Shown here: in pieces, positions 22,601-34,453 of the stretch
How positions within the stretch are numbered: the stretch's first letter is position 1
How the letters are laid out: every line of letters starts with the position of its first letter
Assembly (NCBI GenBank): GCA_946800325.1
Contig: OX326960.1
Span: 58,736,855-58,800,854, forward strand
DNA length: 64,000 bases
From: Luzula sylvatica
Lineage: Eukaryota; Streptophyta; Magnoliopsida; Poales; Juncaceae
Direction: 5' to 3'
Made by a program: the position numbers and the translations under genes
The notes under the pieces: generated by a model
Told to the model about the DNA's origin: nothing
The model's database searches: none
What the model saw: only the letters and a program-made list of their open reading frames with translations

Positions 22601-24566
22601 CTGTCAAGAAATTTGGTTTTGACATCCATTTTGCCACATCACGTAGTCATAATACGCGACCCTGGCAATCATAATTTCGAGAATGTGAAAGCACGGCAAC
22701 ATGCGAAAACGTTTCTTGATAGTCCGACTATGAAATACTTGAAACTTTTCGCTGCTAGCCTCGCTTTGTTATATGCGTATTCCTATCTGTGTCGGTTCTC
22801 ATCTTGAAAACCCATTAACATTTCACGGGTCTAACCCGAAAAGTGATGAAATCAAGTTCTAAACATGATAATTTACACGGATCGAATCTCAGATTTCATG
22901 ACACCTTGCCATGTGGAACCGTTACTTTTCATAGCATTCTTGTAGGATATCGGATCATCATATGATTTCGATCTATCATCATAAGCCACGATAAATCCGT
23001 ATTTACCTGCTTATGATATAGCCTACTTGATCTACACAAAATTCTTTGTGTGTTCGACTCGTATTCATCTACTATTGATGAAGTCGTGTCAACTTTCATC
23101 GGCACAATGTTTATTTTTAGATCTCGAACTCTTTCAAGATTTATTCTACTCCCACTAACCCGCGTAGAGATAAATGGCATCAAGTTCCAAACTTGTGCGA
23201 AATATGTCCTCCTCCAAGAAGGCATCTCTTCGAGCCACGAAAATCTCATTTTCGTCGGGACGTTAGAACTAATACCCTTTAGTTTCCATAAGGATATATG
23301 ATAAACGAACAATTTTCAGATTTGGGATCGAGTTTATTTGAAACAAATTTCGAAATATACTCACATGCTCAAATTTGTACAAATGACAACTTCAGAACCA
23401 TTCCGATCCATATCTCATATGGCGTCTTTTGTACCGATTAGAAGGTTTATGGTCCATATCTTATATGCAACCATTCATTAGTGCCGCTGTCTCAAGGGCG
23501 TATCCCCAAAACATTTTTGGGAGATCCGTTTGACTTATCATTTATCGAACCATGTCTTACATGCGTTCATTTCCTCTTTTCAAATACATCTCAATGTTTT
23601 GAAATGAAGACAATCGTGAAACGATTCCGCAATCATAAATGATCATCAATACTTATAACTCAAATATCGCCTCTTCGATCCTAGCGAAGTGCGTAGCTCA
23701 AATACTCGCCTCCTCGATCCTATCAAAGGGCTTTGATTTTCTTGCTAGGTCGATTTTGTATGTTGTTTTTGAAACTCTTTAAACCTTTCAAAAAGTCTCC
23801 GCTTAGGCACGCATTAAACAGATATTACCGTATCTACTTTAACCGTCCGTAAACGTAACAAAATACCGATAGCCTCCTCTTGCCTCAGAATTTATCGGAT
23901 CTTTTACATCTTAATGTAATTTCCAATAATTCGTCGGATCTTTCTCCAACCTTTGAAGAATGACGCCCTTTGTCATCTTGCCTCATAAATAAGTATCGCA
24001 TTAATCAATCGAATCTAATTCGAATGATTCTAGCAATCCATCTCATGGAATCTAGATACGCGTATCTCGTTTAGATGGCCAAGACGGCAACGCCAAAAGA
24101 AGCAATCAACTTCCAGGTTTAATCCTCCTCGGATTTCACCATTCTTTGAGTGATTAGTTTGGACAACTCCTTGTTTGAACTTTCTGTTTGGAAAACATTT
24201 TCCCAAAATACCCTTAAGACATTTATTTCTTTCGATCCCGCCCTTGAATTACAAGTACATCCACGCATCTCTATGCTTTGGATTCCCCAGATACTCCAAG
24301 CATCTCATATTCAAATTTACATCGCATCTCATGCAACTCCCGGATCGACTTATCTATCGAATGCATATGATATTCGGTCACGAAGATCAAATCTCGTACC
24401 ATCAACACACGAGTGTTAATCAAAGACCCATAAGGCGTCTCAGAATTAACCTACTCTTTGAGCCGCATTGAACCATTCAACACGCTCTAGCTCTTGAAAC
24501 TATTTCTTGAGCGTTGCGTTTTACTTTCATATACACCCGAATTCTCAAAACAATTTTGAGAAATTT
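19097..24566 (-). pseudogene. Left palindrome arm: 5'-truncated copia, antisense
   Basis: The minus strand carries the same decayed copia order as the right arm. RNase H remnants lie at 21,696-21,905 and RT remnants around 22,520-23,310 (AYYDY.. region and EAMKS region). Integrase lies around 23,050-24,000, pre-integrase near 24,060-24,180, and gag C-terminus at 24,300-24,480. The LTR occupies about 19,100-21,300. Many stops and frameshifts are present. It differs from the right arm by an expanded (GA)n run at 19,593-19,649 and by loss of the outermost bases. Confidence 0.8.
19593..19649. repeat. (GA)n microsatellite in the left arm only
   Basis: About 28 GA units lie in the LTR part of the left arm. 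The matching place in the right arm (about 29,497-29,520) has only a short tctctctcctct stretch, so the expansion postdates the palindrome. Confidence 0.93.
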
Positions 24567-24611
24567 CTCTTGAAACAATGTTACGTGCCTTGTGGTGGCA
24601 TGTATAGACGC
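24567..24611. other. Spacer (loop) of the giant palindrome
   Basis: This 45-nt unpaired segment lies between ...gagaaattt and aaatttctc.... It contains its own small tgcc...ggca foldback. The symmetry axis is near 24,589. Confidence 0.88.
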
Positions 24612-27600
24612 AAATTTCTCAAAATTGTTTTGAGAATTCGGGTGTATATGAAAAAAAAACGCAACGCTCAAGAAATAGTTTCAAGAGCTAGAGCGCGTTG
24701 AATGGTTCAATGCGGCTCAAAGAGTTGGTTAATTTTGAGACGCCTTATGGGTCTTTGATTAACACTCGTGTGTTGATGGTACGAGATTTGATCTTCGTGA
24801 CCGAATATCATATGCATTCGATAGATAAGTCGATCCCGGAATTGCATGAGATGCGATGTAAATTTGAATAGGAGATGCTTGGAGTATCCGAGGAATCCAA
24901 AGCATATAGATGCGTGGATGTCCTTGTAATTCAAAGGCGGGATCGAAAGAAATAAATGTCTAAGGGTATTTTGAGAAAATGTTTTCCAAACAGAAAGTTC
25001 GGACAAGGAATTGTCCAAACTAATGACTCAAAGAACGGTGAAATCCGAGGAGGATTAAACCTAGAAGTTGATTGCTTCTTTTGGCATTGGCGTCTTGGCC
25101 ATATAAATGAGATACGTGTATCTAGATTCCATATTATGGATTGCTAGAATCAATCGAATTAGATTCAATTGGTTAAACACGATACTTATTTATTAGGCTA
25201 GACAACAAAGTGCATCATTCTTCAAAGGTTGGAGAAAGATCCAACGAATTATTAGAACTTACATTTACATGTAGATGTTCCGATAAGTTCCGAGGCAAGA
25301 GGAGGCTATCAGTATTTTGTTACGTTTATGGATGGTTAAAGTAGATAAGGTAATATCTATTTAATCCGTGTCGAAGCGGAGACTTTTGAAAGGTTCGAAG
25401 AGTTTCAAAAACAAAATACAAAATCGACTTAGCAAGAAAATCAAAGCCCTTTGATAGGATCGAGGAGGCGAGTATTTGAGCTAGGCACTTCGATAGGATC
25501 GAAGAGGCGATATTTGAGTTATAAGTATTTATTATCATTCATGATTGTGGAATCGTTTCACGATTATCTTCATTTCGGAACATTGAGATGTATTCGAAAA
25601 GAGGAAATGAACGCATGTTAGACATGGTTCGATAAATGATAAGTCAAACGGATCTCCCAAAAATATTTTGGGGATACGCCCTTGAGACAGCGGCACTAAT
25701 GAATGGTTGCATATATGATATGGACTATAAACCTTCTAATCGGTACAAAAGACGCCATATGAGATATGGATCGGAATGGTTCCGAAGTTGTCATTTGTAC
25801 ATATTTGAGGATGTGTGTATATTTCGAAATTTGTTTCGGTTAAACTCAATCCCAAATCTGAAAATTGTTCGTTTGCCTTATATCCTTAAGGAAACTAAAG
25901 GGTATTAGTTCTAACGTCCCGACGAAAATGAGATTTTCGTGGCTCGAAGAGATACCTTCTTGGAGGAGGACATAATGAGCACAAGTTTGGAACTTGATTC
26001 CATTTATCTCTATGCTGGCTAGTGGGAGTAGAATAAATCTCGAAAGAGTTCGAGATCTGATAATGAACATTGTACCGATGAAAGTTGACACGACTTCATC
26101 AATATTTGATGAATACGAGTCGAACACGCAAAGGGATTTTTCGTAAATCAAGTAGGCTATATCATAAGCCGATAAATACGGATTTATCGTTGCTAATGAT
26201 GATAGATCGAAATCATATCATGATTCGATATCCTACAAGGATGCTATGAAAAGTAACGGTTCCACATGGCAAGGTGTCATGAAATCTAAGATTCGATCCA
26301 TGTAAATTATCAAGTTTAGAACTTGATTTCATTACTTTCATGGAAAGACCCGTGAAATGTCAATGGATTTTCAAGATGAGAACCGACACGGATAGGAATA
26401 CTCATATAACAAAGCGAGGCTAGTAGCGAAAAGTTTCAAGTATTTCATAGTCAGACTATGAAGAAATGTTTTCGCATGTTGCCATGCTTTCACATTCTCG
26501 AAATTCTGCTTGCCATGGTCGCGTATTATGACTATGTGATGTGGCAAAATGGATGTCAAAACCGAATTTCTTGACAGAAATTTTATGAAAGGATGTGTAC
26601 TTGACACAACCTTACGGTTTTGTCGATTCATAAGAACCATGGATATGATATGCACGCTTTAAGGATCCATATGATGGATTAGAGAAAGCTTCTTGGAATT
26701 GGAATATTTGTTTCGACGAAGTTATAAATTGTTATAACATTGTCGGAACGAATGGAAACTTTTTGTACACATGAAGGTTAGTGGGAGCCGCGTTATATTT
26801 CTTGCAACGACAAAGGACTTAGGCGAGACCGCTTATGAATTAAGCGTGAAGATCTATAGGATAGATCTAAGAAGTTCCTCGTTCTATATTATCACACGTA
26901 TATAGACATATTATTGAAAAAGGTTTTCAACATATTACTCCATGGAGGAGTTAAATCGAAATGTCGAATGGCATACATTTTTGTGACTCGATGTGAGACA
27001 TCAAGCAGCGCAAAAATAAAAATGACATGATGCTTCATATTTTGATGTGAGAATCTATTATGTATGTCATGATATGTATGTGGATATTCATCGTATGGAT
27101 GAAGCGTCTAATTTACCGTCATAAAAATCCAAGGGAATCACATGAGTTTGAATGTAATGCGATTGTATGAGACTAACTCTTGTGAATGTATAATGGTTAT
27201 ACATATATATACATAATGGTTATGTATATTTAAACCTATCAGGATTTGTATTGATAGCGGTGAAGTTTATCCTAGAATACTTTGTGAAAGAATTCAGGAT
27301 TTTGTTTTATCTATAATGGTGTGGAGGACGTGTTGGTTATAAAGAGTTATAACAACAATAGTTTCCAAATGTTTAGCATGACTTTCGATCACAAAGTGTG
27401 TACGTATTTTGCTTAAATGAAAACATGGTTATGTGGAAAGGTTCCACACAACCAGTAGTTTATGATTCTATTACGGAGGCGAGTATATTGCGGTTATTAA
27501 TCGCAAAAGGAAGCGGTGTGGATCAAGGATACATGACCAAACTCGAGTAGTCACGAGTTATCGGATTTATGGTTGTGTATTGCGTGATACGCAATAGTAC

Positions 27601-29968
27601 AAGCCAAAAATGCCGAGGTCACAATCACTTCTAGCCAATACTCAGAAAAATTTCATTTGATCCATGAAATTTTGTGAAAAGATGTGATCGTAGGTATTGG
27701 AAATGTTCCAAACCTGATGAAGATTAACACTAGCGGGAACGTGCTTACCCGTTTACAAAAACGCTCTCTCTAGTAGCGCGTGACTGTCATGCGATGACTA
27801 TGGGTATGAGATACCTAGAGGAGGAAGAAGAGAGTAGAGTGTAGTTATCTAATACGATAGTCCTCACAGGCTATGGGTATGGAGATACCCATAGGTAAAC
27901 GTTGTATCACCCAAATACTTAATCCATATGAATGCATCCCTTTAAAAATTTTGTTTACTTAAATTAATATGCATTCACCTTATATGAAAACTGTGTGCGG
28001 GTTGTGTAATATGATAGTTACATGAACCCTGATTTGAGCTTGTATGAACGCCCGCATAATTGATGATTATGTGCAGCAAAACCGTCACACCTAAAGTTTC
28101 ATTTCTAAACATCCCTAGTCGCGGATCAGCTTGCTTAAGAGAGAAGCATTTATATTATGAGATAATAGACTGGACTGTACACTAGTACGTTTGCCGAGGA
28201 GATGATTACGTTTTGCTAATCATGGGACAAGTTGCTTGTCGAATCGGGAACTTAGATATATGTTAGGTTACATATATTGGATATGACCAAAGCCGCGAGA
28301 CCATGACATGGTTTAGTCATTATAGATGGACTTGCGACGGATAGGCTTTTAGGTTCTTCATACTTGAGGGGATCATTGATTGCGTTACGTGCGTAACACA
28401 ATACTTTGATATGATTTTACGCCTGCTGTAACAAGGGGCCAAAACCGTTATCATTGGGTATTGTCCGAAACACGAAATTCAATGTGAGTCTCCAAGATAG
28501 AAATTGTTTATTCCGAAAGGAAGAGATATCTCTTAGGTGCCGTTCGATGAATTGATTAACGAAATCTGTGGCCACAGTCAATGATATTAATGGTTAATAT
28601 CGATTGAATTTTCTAACTCAATTCGGAATCGGAAAATAAGTGCAGTCAATCAAATCATAAGGATGACTACCACCATGCCTTTTTTTATTAACGGATATCG
28701 CAAACAAGAGAACTAGTAACCGCTATTCGAGATAGGCACAATGATCACAATCATTTTCGTTTTAACATGGGTAGCCATGATGGAGTGACTAGATCCCGGT
28801 CATGGGCTTGTAGGGCTTTGGAAACAGCCTACTGTCATCGTTAAGTGAACCTACACGGCCACACAACGAGTCGTACTATGTCAGGCTTGATTACAAGAAT
28901 TGGCACATATGATGTGCATGGCTAGGTATTTTGATACGCGAGCTATATTCTCTAAAATCGTGCATATTGGATATGCATGAGTACCTTTTAGGTAGATCTG
29001 AAATTGAGTGGGAGACAGAAAGAAATACAGTTTCGGATCAACCGTAAAAGTGTACATAAACGAACGTACGCGTTCGTAGGCATAAGAAACAGTTTTAGTA
29101 AAACTGGCATAACTTTCAGTGGGAAACTTCAATTTGAATGATTCAAATTGGGTATTTAGATAATGAGATTATCTAGAACTTTCATGTATAAAAATATTTC
29201 ATTTGAACGAAGTATCAGTGTCGTTTTAATGGAATACCGAAAGGGTGCGACAGTTTGACGTACAGTTAGTAAAACCGCCGTAACGTTCGCATCCGAACTC
29301 CAATTGGGCCAGGCCAAATTGGGTTGGAACGATAATAAGATTATCTACAAATTTCGTGAATATTTGAAGTCGGTTGGAATGATTTAATATTTTCGTTTTA
29401 ACAGAATACTGAAAGGGTGTGTGCAGTTTTCTGTTTGAAGAGGTGTAGAGTAGATATACATACCTTTTGGCCTATCCTTATACTATGTGATATAAATAAG
29501 ATATTTCTCTCTCCTCTATTCAGTTCAATCCAGTCAATTAAGACTAATTAATCCAGAAATAGAGAGTCATCTTTCAGAGAGTGAAAGGGTGCGAAAAGAG
29601 AGAAACGAGAAAAACAGTTTTTTCGGTTTAGAGAATCAATTCAATCAAGCAAGTTTACCGGTATATCGTCTAGGTAGGTATACCCGTAACTGAGGTGCTA
29701 CGACTCACGGTGGATACGAGTAGAGGAGCGACACATGTGGCTCTTAGTTGTGATCAAACCGGAGGCGTTCATGGAGTCCAAACGGTGGGAGACGTGCGGT
29801 ATGGGACGCACGGGCTAGTCACCAACGTGACACCGGAGAAGAGAAAGATGCAAGCGATATCCTTCTTTGCATCGTACTCTCGAAGTCGAGGCATGATCTC
29901 GGGTTTTGGGAACCGAACCGGGCCTTCATATCCACTGCGCGGGCCCGGGGTCGGGATATTCCCCAACA
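24612..29968 (+). pseudogene. Right palindrome arm: 5'-truncated copia, sense
   Basis: Plus-strand remnants in order: a gag C-terminal part (IPELHEMRCKFE) near 24,850; pre-integrase FFWHWRLGHINEIRVSR at about 25,075; and integrase at 25,160-25,910, with ISQTDLPKIFWGYALETAA at 25,639. Next come RT N-terminal sequence (YKDAMKSNGSTWQGVMKS near 26,230; WIFKMRTDTD near 26,370), the AYYDY block near 26,520, RNase H near 27,300-27,560, and the pol end MGMRYLEEE near 27,800. LTR sequence follows to 29,968, ending CCCCAACA. Numerous stops and frameshifts make it non-coding. It belongs to a Ty1/copia family with SQTDLP and FWGYALETA hallmarks, related to the copy at 35,357-38,540. Confidence 0.82.
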
Positions 29969-30405
29969 AGAGCAGCCACTTCGCTAGGCCGTGATGAGGG
30001 AATGCGCCTTGTAATTCCTTGAAACGCTCCCACGCTTCGGATAAGCTTTCGCCTGCGTTTTGTTGAAAACTCGTAATCTGGGCGCGTAACATGGTTGTTT
30101 TGCTGGGCGGAAAGTACTTGGCGAGGAATGCGTCGCAGAGTTGATTCCACGGCGTAAAATGTCCGTCGGAGTGACCGTAAAGCCATTGTTTTGCCTTGCC
30201 CCCGAGAGAAAAAGGAAAAAGAGTTAGTATGATAGAATCATTCGAAACTCCATTTACCTTTGTCGTGCTCGCTATTTCGTATAGATTTTGTAAGTGAGCG
30301 TGCGGATCCTCCATCGCACCACCACCGAACTGATTTGCTTGCACCATATTTAGAAGCGGTGTTTTGAGGTCGAAATTGTTTGCAGCGATACCAGGTGGTG
30401 CGATG
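29969..30405 (-). pseudogene. Athila-like gag N-terminal part (split off)
   Basis: The minus-strand frame encodes the retrotransposon gag domain: IAPPGIAANNFDLKTPLLNM, NQFGGGAMEDPHAHL, FPFSLGGKAKQWL, LAKYFPPSKTTMLR and GESLSEAWERFKELQGAFPHHGL. It stops being gag at the palindrome edge (29,968) and begins abruptly at 30,405, where the LTR of the next element starts. The upstream gag residues, leader and 5' LTR are displaced or lost. With 18,790-19,096 it shows the palindrome landed in gag. Confidence 0.87.
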
Positions 30406-31803
30406 TGATAATGGTCTTTTTGCACGTCTAAAACGCGTATCGTTGTTTTAAAGTCCCGTAATATCAAACAAGTGAATTATATGGTTGTATAGCAGAAAAT
30501 AATAGATTCGTTCCACATGGAGCTATTGCGTCAAATAATGAATCAAAACGAGCTAGAAAAAGGCAAAAACTTTTCCAGCAAAAGGCAGAAACTTTTCTGG
30601 GCAGAAACTTTCGCAGGGGCAGTTCCGTTATGACGGACTCTCTGGATCGTAGATTGTTTATTTTGTTTAGAGTTTTGAATTGATATTTGATTAAGGGAAT
30701 GTTCGATGAGTTAATTAGGTCTGATAAGGAAGTAAAAGAGAACAAAAAGAGAGCAAAAATATCACACAAAGAGAGCCAAAGATCGAATGCAAGAAACAAA
30801 GATTTAGAATAAAGAAAGAGATTCAATCACAGTTTTTTAACACAACCTTAAACTATCATCCAACATACAAGAAATTCAAGATAGAAAAGAATACACCTAG
30901 ATTGAGTAAAGAAAAGCTTCAACGCGTCAAGAAGAGCCTCCTTTTCCTTGCTAGTGTTGTCGCTCGATTGACCACCGAAAGGGGAATTCTCCGAGTCACG
31001 GAAAGCTTGCTTCGTTGGTCACCGAAGGGAAGAAATCTCGAGTCACGGGCTAAGTCGATGAAGGGTCACCAAAAGGAAAGACTCCGAGTCATGGTTGACA
31101 CCTTCTTCAAGCTCCGAAAGAGAAAACCTCCGAGTCACGGTCTGAACACAACTTTGCAAACCCCGAAAGGAGGTAATCCCCGAGTCACGGTTCAGTCTCG
31201 AAAGGGGTCGATTCGCCGAAAGGAAGGATATCCAAGTCACGGTCGAATCTCCCGAATAATTGAGTAGGATCTTGAATGGTTCTTGATGTTCTTGACGGTT
31301 CTTGGATGTTCTTGAGAGGGAGAGAGAAGAGAGAGAGAATGTAAGTGCTCCAAGGAGCGTAACTCTGCCCATAGGCCTTGGGGTCTTATTTATAGTGTCA
31401 TTGGAGCTTTCCCATTGGCCGAGAGATGGGTGAGAGGATTGAGGGTAGTTGGGGGTGGTAGGTGAGGTAGGTGGGGCTGTAGAGTGGCAATTGTGTGAGT
31501 GGTTTTCGAGTAGAGTTTGGTGCAATCCCTTATGTTGATGACTATTTGCCTTCTCCTTCACACATGTACCGAATTGGTCGGTATGATATATCAATTTTAA
31601 CGGCGCAAGGAGACGAAGGTAACTACACTCTTGGATTGCCAAGAATTTCCCCCTAAAACCTGTAATTAAGCAATAAAACACACATAGTGAAGAAATATTC
31701 TTGTTATCTCAAATATGAACAATTGTATATATAAAGTTGTGATTCAAAAGGGCTAAAATCCCCAAATTAGATATTAAAAAGGTGCTTTATTTTCCCCTTA
31801 TCA
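30406..31803 (-). repeat. 3' LTR of element 2 (complete, 1,398 bp)
   Basis: On the minus strand it starts TGATAAGGGG and ends CCGTTATCA-like (here CCATTATCA), with perfect 6-bp inverted ends. Minus-strand TATAAATAAG lies at 31,385-31,394. Between 30,985 and 31,245 there are six copies of ccgagtcacgg spaced 46-52 bp, each preceded by an accgaaagg-like word. The bases 30,406-31,308 are duplicated at 34,454-35,356. Confidence 0.9.
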
Positions 31804-31818
31804 AATACCCCCACACTT
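31804..31818 (-). promoter_or_regulatory. Polypurine tract of element 2
   Basis: The minus strand reads AAGTGTGGGGGTATT immediately before the 3' LTR start TGATAAGG, as expected for the plus-strand primer in reverse transcription. Confidence 0.75.
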
Positions 31819-33154
31819 AAACTCTTGATCGTCCTCGATCAATTGGAGAATAAAAGTCAAATACAAAAGAGAATCGCATAAGATTTTGTTGAAAATATAT
31901 TCGCTGTCTCAAAAACTCATTTCAAAAAGCAATTAGTTCACTAACATTTGGAGAGATAATGGTAAATCAAAGATAGAAACTATTTCGAATAAAAATGACA
32001 AATTCAAAAGAGTTGTTAGATCAATTAACCTGAACCGAAAAAGATGATTAAACACCATCATTCAACCCTTTTCATTCCATAATTCACAAAGATTTTCATC
32101 AAAAAGTTTAAGAGAGAACCAATTATTCCGTTTTGCAAAAATCATTTATTCAATGTAAATTGTCACTTTTTAAATCGTTCGGTACTTTAGTACTTGGTTC
32201 CTATTCGGTTTCAACTAATTCCCCCAATTGCGCTTGTTTACAATTCTTTTCTTATTTAACCGAGAGTTCCGCTGCACCGAAATACAACGAAATTACATCC
32301 CGGTGTTCTCTTTTTATTTATTTATTTTTTCTTTTTTTTTTTTTTTTTTTTTATTAGATCTTTTCTTTAACAGGGAGTTCCATTGCACCGAAATACAACG
32401 AAATTACATCCCGGTATTCTCTTTTTTAGATCTCAAGTCGCAAGCGGGTCCAATCTATTTACTATCGAATCCCCATGAACGATCGAGCTCTTAATTGCAA
32501 GTTGTCCCTTTTTAAGATTTAAGCAAAACTTACTAGATCGGTTCAAAAACAAAACTTTTCGCAGAAATTCCGAGTTAAAAATGGGTTCAATTGTTGAAAA
32601 TGGTGTGTCACATGATTCGAGAATTGATCAATAGTCGAAAACTCATTATTTTTGTGAAAATATCGATTAGGGTTTGAATCCTCAAGAGAATCTCTTAAAA
32701 ATCTCAACCAAATCTTTCAAATGCGTTGCGAAAATTCAATTTTGAGTGTGAAAATGGTAGCTAAGTGAAAATTTGTTTGAGAAACAACGATTTATTTCAA
32801 TGAAGAGGAGAAAAATCTTTTTTATGCAATTCAAGGTTGTATTATGACTAGAGAAGCTCCTAGGTTTAGGATAAAATTTTAATTCCTAATTTTTATGGAT
32901 TTTTCTGGGTTTTTCTAATTTTTATGAAATTTTTTTTTTTTTTTCAATTATTTCCCAAATTTTCAAATTTTAGTTGGGCTCATACAGTTCAAAGGTTGTT
33001 TGTTACCCCCCACACTTAGAGATTACTTGTCCTCAAGTATAAAAGATTAAAAATTTCAAAAAGAGAGATAATGGAGAGAAACAACCTTTGTTGCGTGGGC
33101 GTGCCTCCCTCGCTAGCGCTCTCGTTTATGGTCTCGAGCTCGACCATGCCGATG
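31819..33154 (-). other. Non-coding part of element 2
   Basis: No credible ORF is visible. A 50-bp direct repeat (gagttcc..tgcaccgaaata then acaacgaaattacatcccgg) occurs at about 32,264 and 32,376, separated by a T-rich run at 32,328-32,352. A second cccccacactta block with cctcaag lies near 33,006, echoing the tract next to the 3' LTR. Confidence 0.65.
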
Positions 33155-34297
33155 TTATCCTCCTTCAAAATTAAACGAAGCACTAACATGGATCGCTACT
33201 TTTCGACCGCCTCGAAATACTTCCTTTGAGATGTTGGAGATGAGAGAAATCGGCGCTTGTATCACACGTTTTGCATATGTCGAAAGTGGCGTTAATATTT
33301 CCTCAATCTTGCATCGAATTTTTCGAATTGCTTCATCGCTTGGAGTTTGATGAAGAGGAGTTGTGAGAGGCGTGAGTGTTTCGAATGTATTTGACTTCCT
33401 TGATAAATCTACACAAGGTGAATTTCTATCATGAGAAACATCATAGTTCTTAAATGAATTAAAATTGATGATATATGGAAAGAATTCACCTTGGAGAATT
33501 GTAGATTTCTCTTCTTGCTCGTTTGATAATTGCGCGTTTTCATCGATTGGAGTGAGTTGAACCGTCTTTTGGAGAGTCGAACCCAATGACACATTTTCTT
33601 CTTCAATTGTCGTTCTCGTTCCAATGCTTTTATCGAATCCCCCCATACTTGAACTCTTGTCGCCTTCAATCTCAACGATCCTCTCGTTTGAATATTCTAA
33701 CTCGAGACAAGTCACTCTTTGATCTAGATCATTGAGCGTGGATTGAATATTTCCGAGTCGTCGAGAGGTGGTTTTAATCTCATGCGAGATATCACTTATC
33801 TCTTGTTTGATTTCATGTTTCATTGAATCCATGTTTTTCTCGTTTTTATCGATTTTTTCGTTCATTGATTGCATCATTGACATCATTCTTTCCATCATTT
33901 GCTTCATTTCTTGATTTGGATCTTCGATTTGGGATTGAAATGGTGGGTCATGGCATTCAAATTCATGTTGAAATTCGAGTTCATTTTGAGAATGTTCGTA
34001 TGTGGGTTTCGAGAGTTGATAGTAGTTTTCGGTATAGGATTGTGTCTCATGACCCCATGGGGATTCGTTTTCGTATTGGCGAGCTTCATAGATGGGATAT
34101 TGACAAAGGGTCTCGGTGTGTGATTGGTTTGAGGTGGAACATGAGAGCAAACCGAGCCTTCGTTCCTCTTTTCTTTCTTCCCATTCGTCGATATCTTGAT
34201 TGATCATTTCTTTAAGCGTCATGTGTTTTGGATATCTTCTTGGAGGTTGTTCTTGAGTCAGCAATTCTCCAAAAGTTCTTGGTCTTTCTTGATTCAT
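33155..34297 (-). CDS. Intact 380-aa coiled-coil protein of element 2
   Basis: The frame is uninterrupted and starts 136 nt downstream of the primer-binding site, the usual gag position. The N-terminus is charged (TLKEMINQDIDEWEERKEER). The centre, about residues 125-215, is rich in Met, Glu, Lys and Ile with heptad-like spacing (EMKQMMERMMSMMQSMNEKI, then KNMDSMKHEIKQEISDISHE), strongly suggesting a coiled coil. The C-terminus has TPLHQTPSDEAIRKIRCKIE and VFRGGRKVAIHVSASFN. I see no retrotransposon-gag domain, zinc knuckle, protease or polymerase motif. By position it could be a structural or packaging protein, but that is inference. The C-terminal GGRK block recurs in the short ORF at 7,560-7,748. 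Confidence 0.75.
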   Translation of the reverse strand: MNQERPRTFGELLTQEQPPRRYPKHMTLKEMINQDIDEWEERKEERRLGLLSCSTSNQSHTETLCQYPIYEARQYENESPWGHETQSYTENYYQLSKPTYEHSQNELEFQHEFECHDPPFQSQIEDPNQEMKQMMERMMSMMQSMNEKIDKNEKNMDSMKHEIKQEISDISHEIKTTSRRLGNIQSTLNDLDQRVTCLELEYSNERIVEIEGDKSSSMGGFDKSIGTRTTIEEENVSLGSTLQKTVQLTPIDENAQLSNEQEEKSTILQGEFFPYIINFNSFKNYDVSHDRNSPCVDLSRKSNTFETLTPLTTPLHQTPSDEAIRKIRCKIEEILTPLSTYAKRVIQAPISLISNISKEVFRGGRKVAIHVSASFNFEGG

Positions 34298-34432
34298 CTT
34301 GTTCTACTCCGTGTACCTTGCAAGAATAGAAAATTTTCGAAATTAGTTAAATATCAAGTTCAAATGTATCAAATCTATTAAAAATATCACTCGAAATTGC
34401 AAGTTTGATTCAAAATTTGACTTAAACATTAC

Positions 34433-34450
34433 TCCCCGGCAGCGGCGCCA
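34433..34450 (-). promoter_or_regulatory. Primer-binding site of element 2
   Basis: The minus strand reads TGGCGCCGCTGCCGGGGA, 3 nt after the 5' LTR end (TTATCA). One base differs from the site at 7,843-7,860. It resembles the Athila-type primer site usually attributed to tRNA-Asp. Confidence 0.85.
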
Positions 34451-34453
34451 TTT

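Larger units (their letters stand above)
19097..29968. mobile_element. Giant palindromic copia insertion (head-to-head arms)
   Basis: Two arms of about 5.4 kb (19,097-24,566 and 24,612-29,968) are reverse complements of each other at about 90-95% identity over the parts compared, with a 45-nt spacer. The inner ends match for over 100 bp almost perfectly. The right arm reads copia gag C-terminus, pre-integrase, integrase, RT, RNase H and 3' LTR on the plus strand; the left arm reads the same on the minus strand. Neither arm has a 5' LTR or gag N-terminus. The right outer end is CCCCAACA, a typical copia LTR end, immediately followed by Athila gag. The left outer end is truncated by about 90 bp relative to the right. 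The block therefore sits as one insertion inside the Athila gag. Confidence 0.9.

Noticed and set aside
19097..29968. Palindrome as a fold-back sequencing or assembly artefact
   Set aside because: The arms differ by roughly 5-10% including indels, a microsatellite expansion in one arm only and a non-palindromic 45-nt spacer; a read artefact would give nearly identical arms.
30464..30826. 120-codon minus-strand ORF duplicated at 34,512-34,874
   Set aside because: It is LTR sequence of element 2, present in both LTRs, and has no coding signature.
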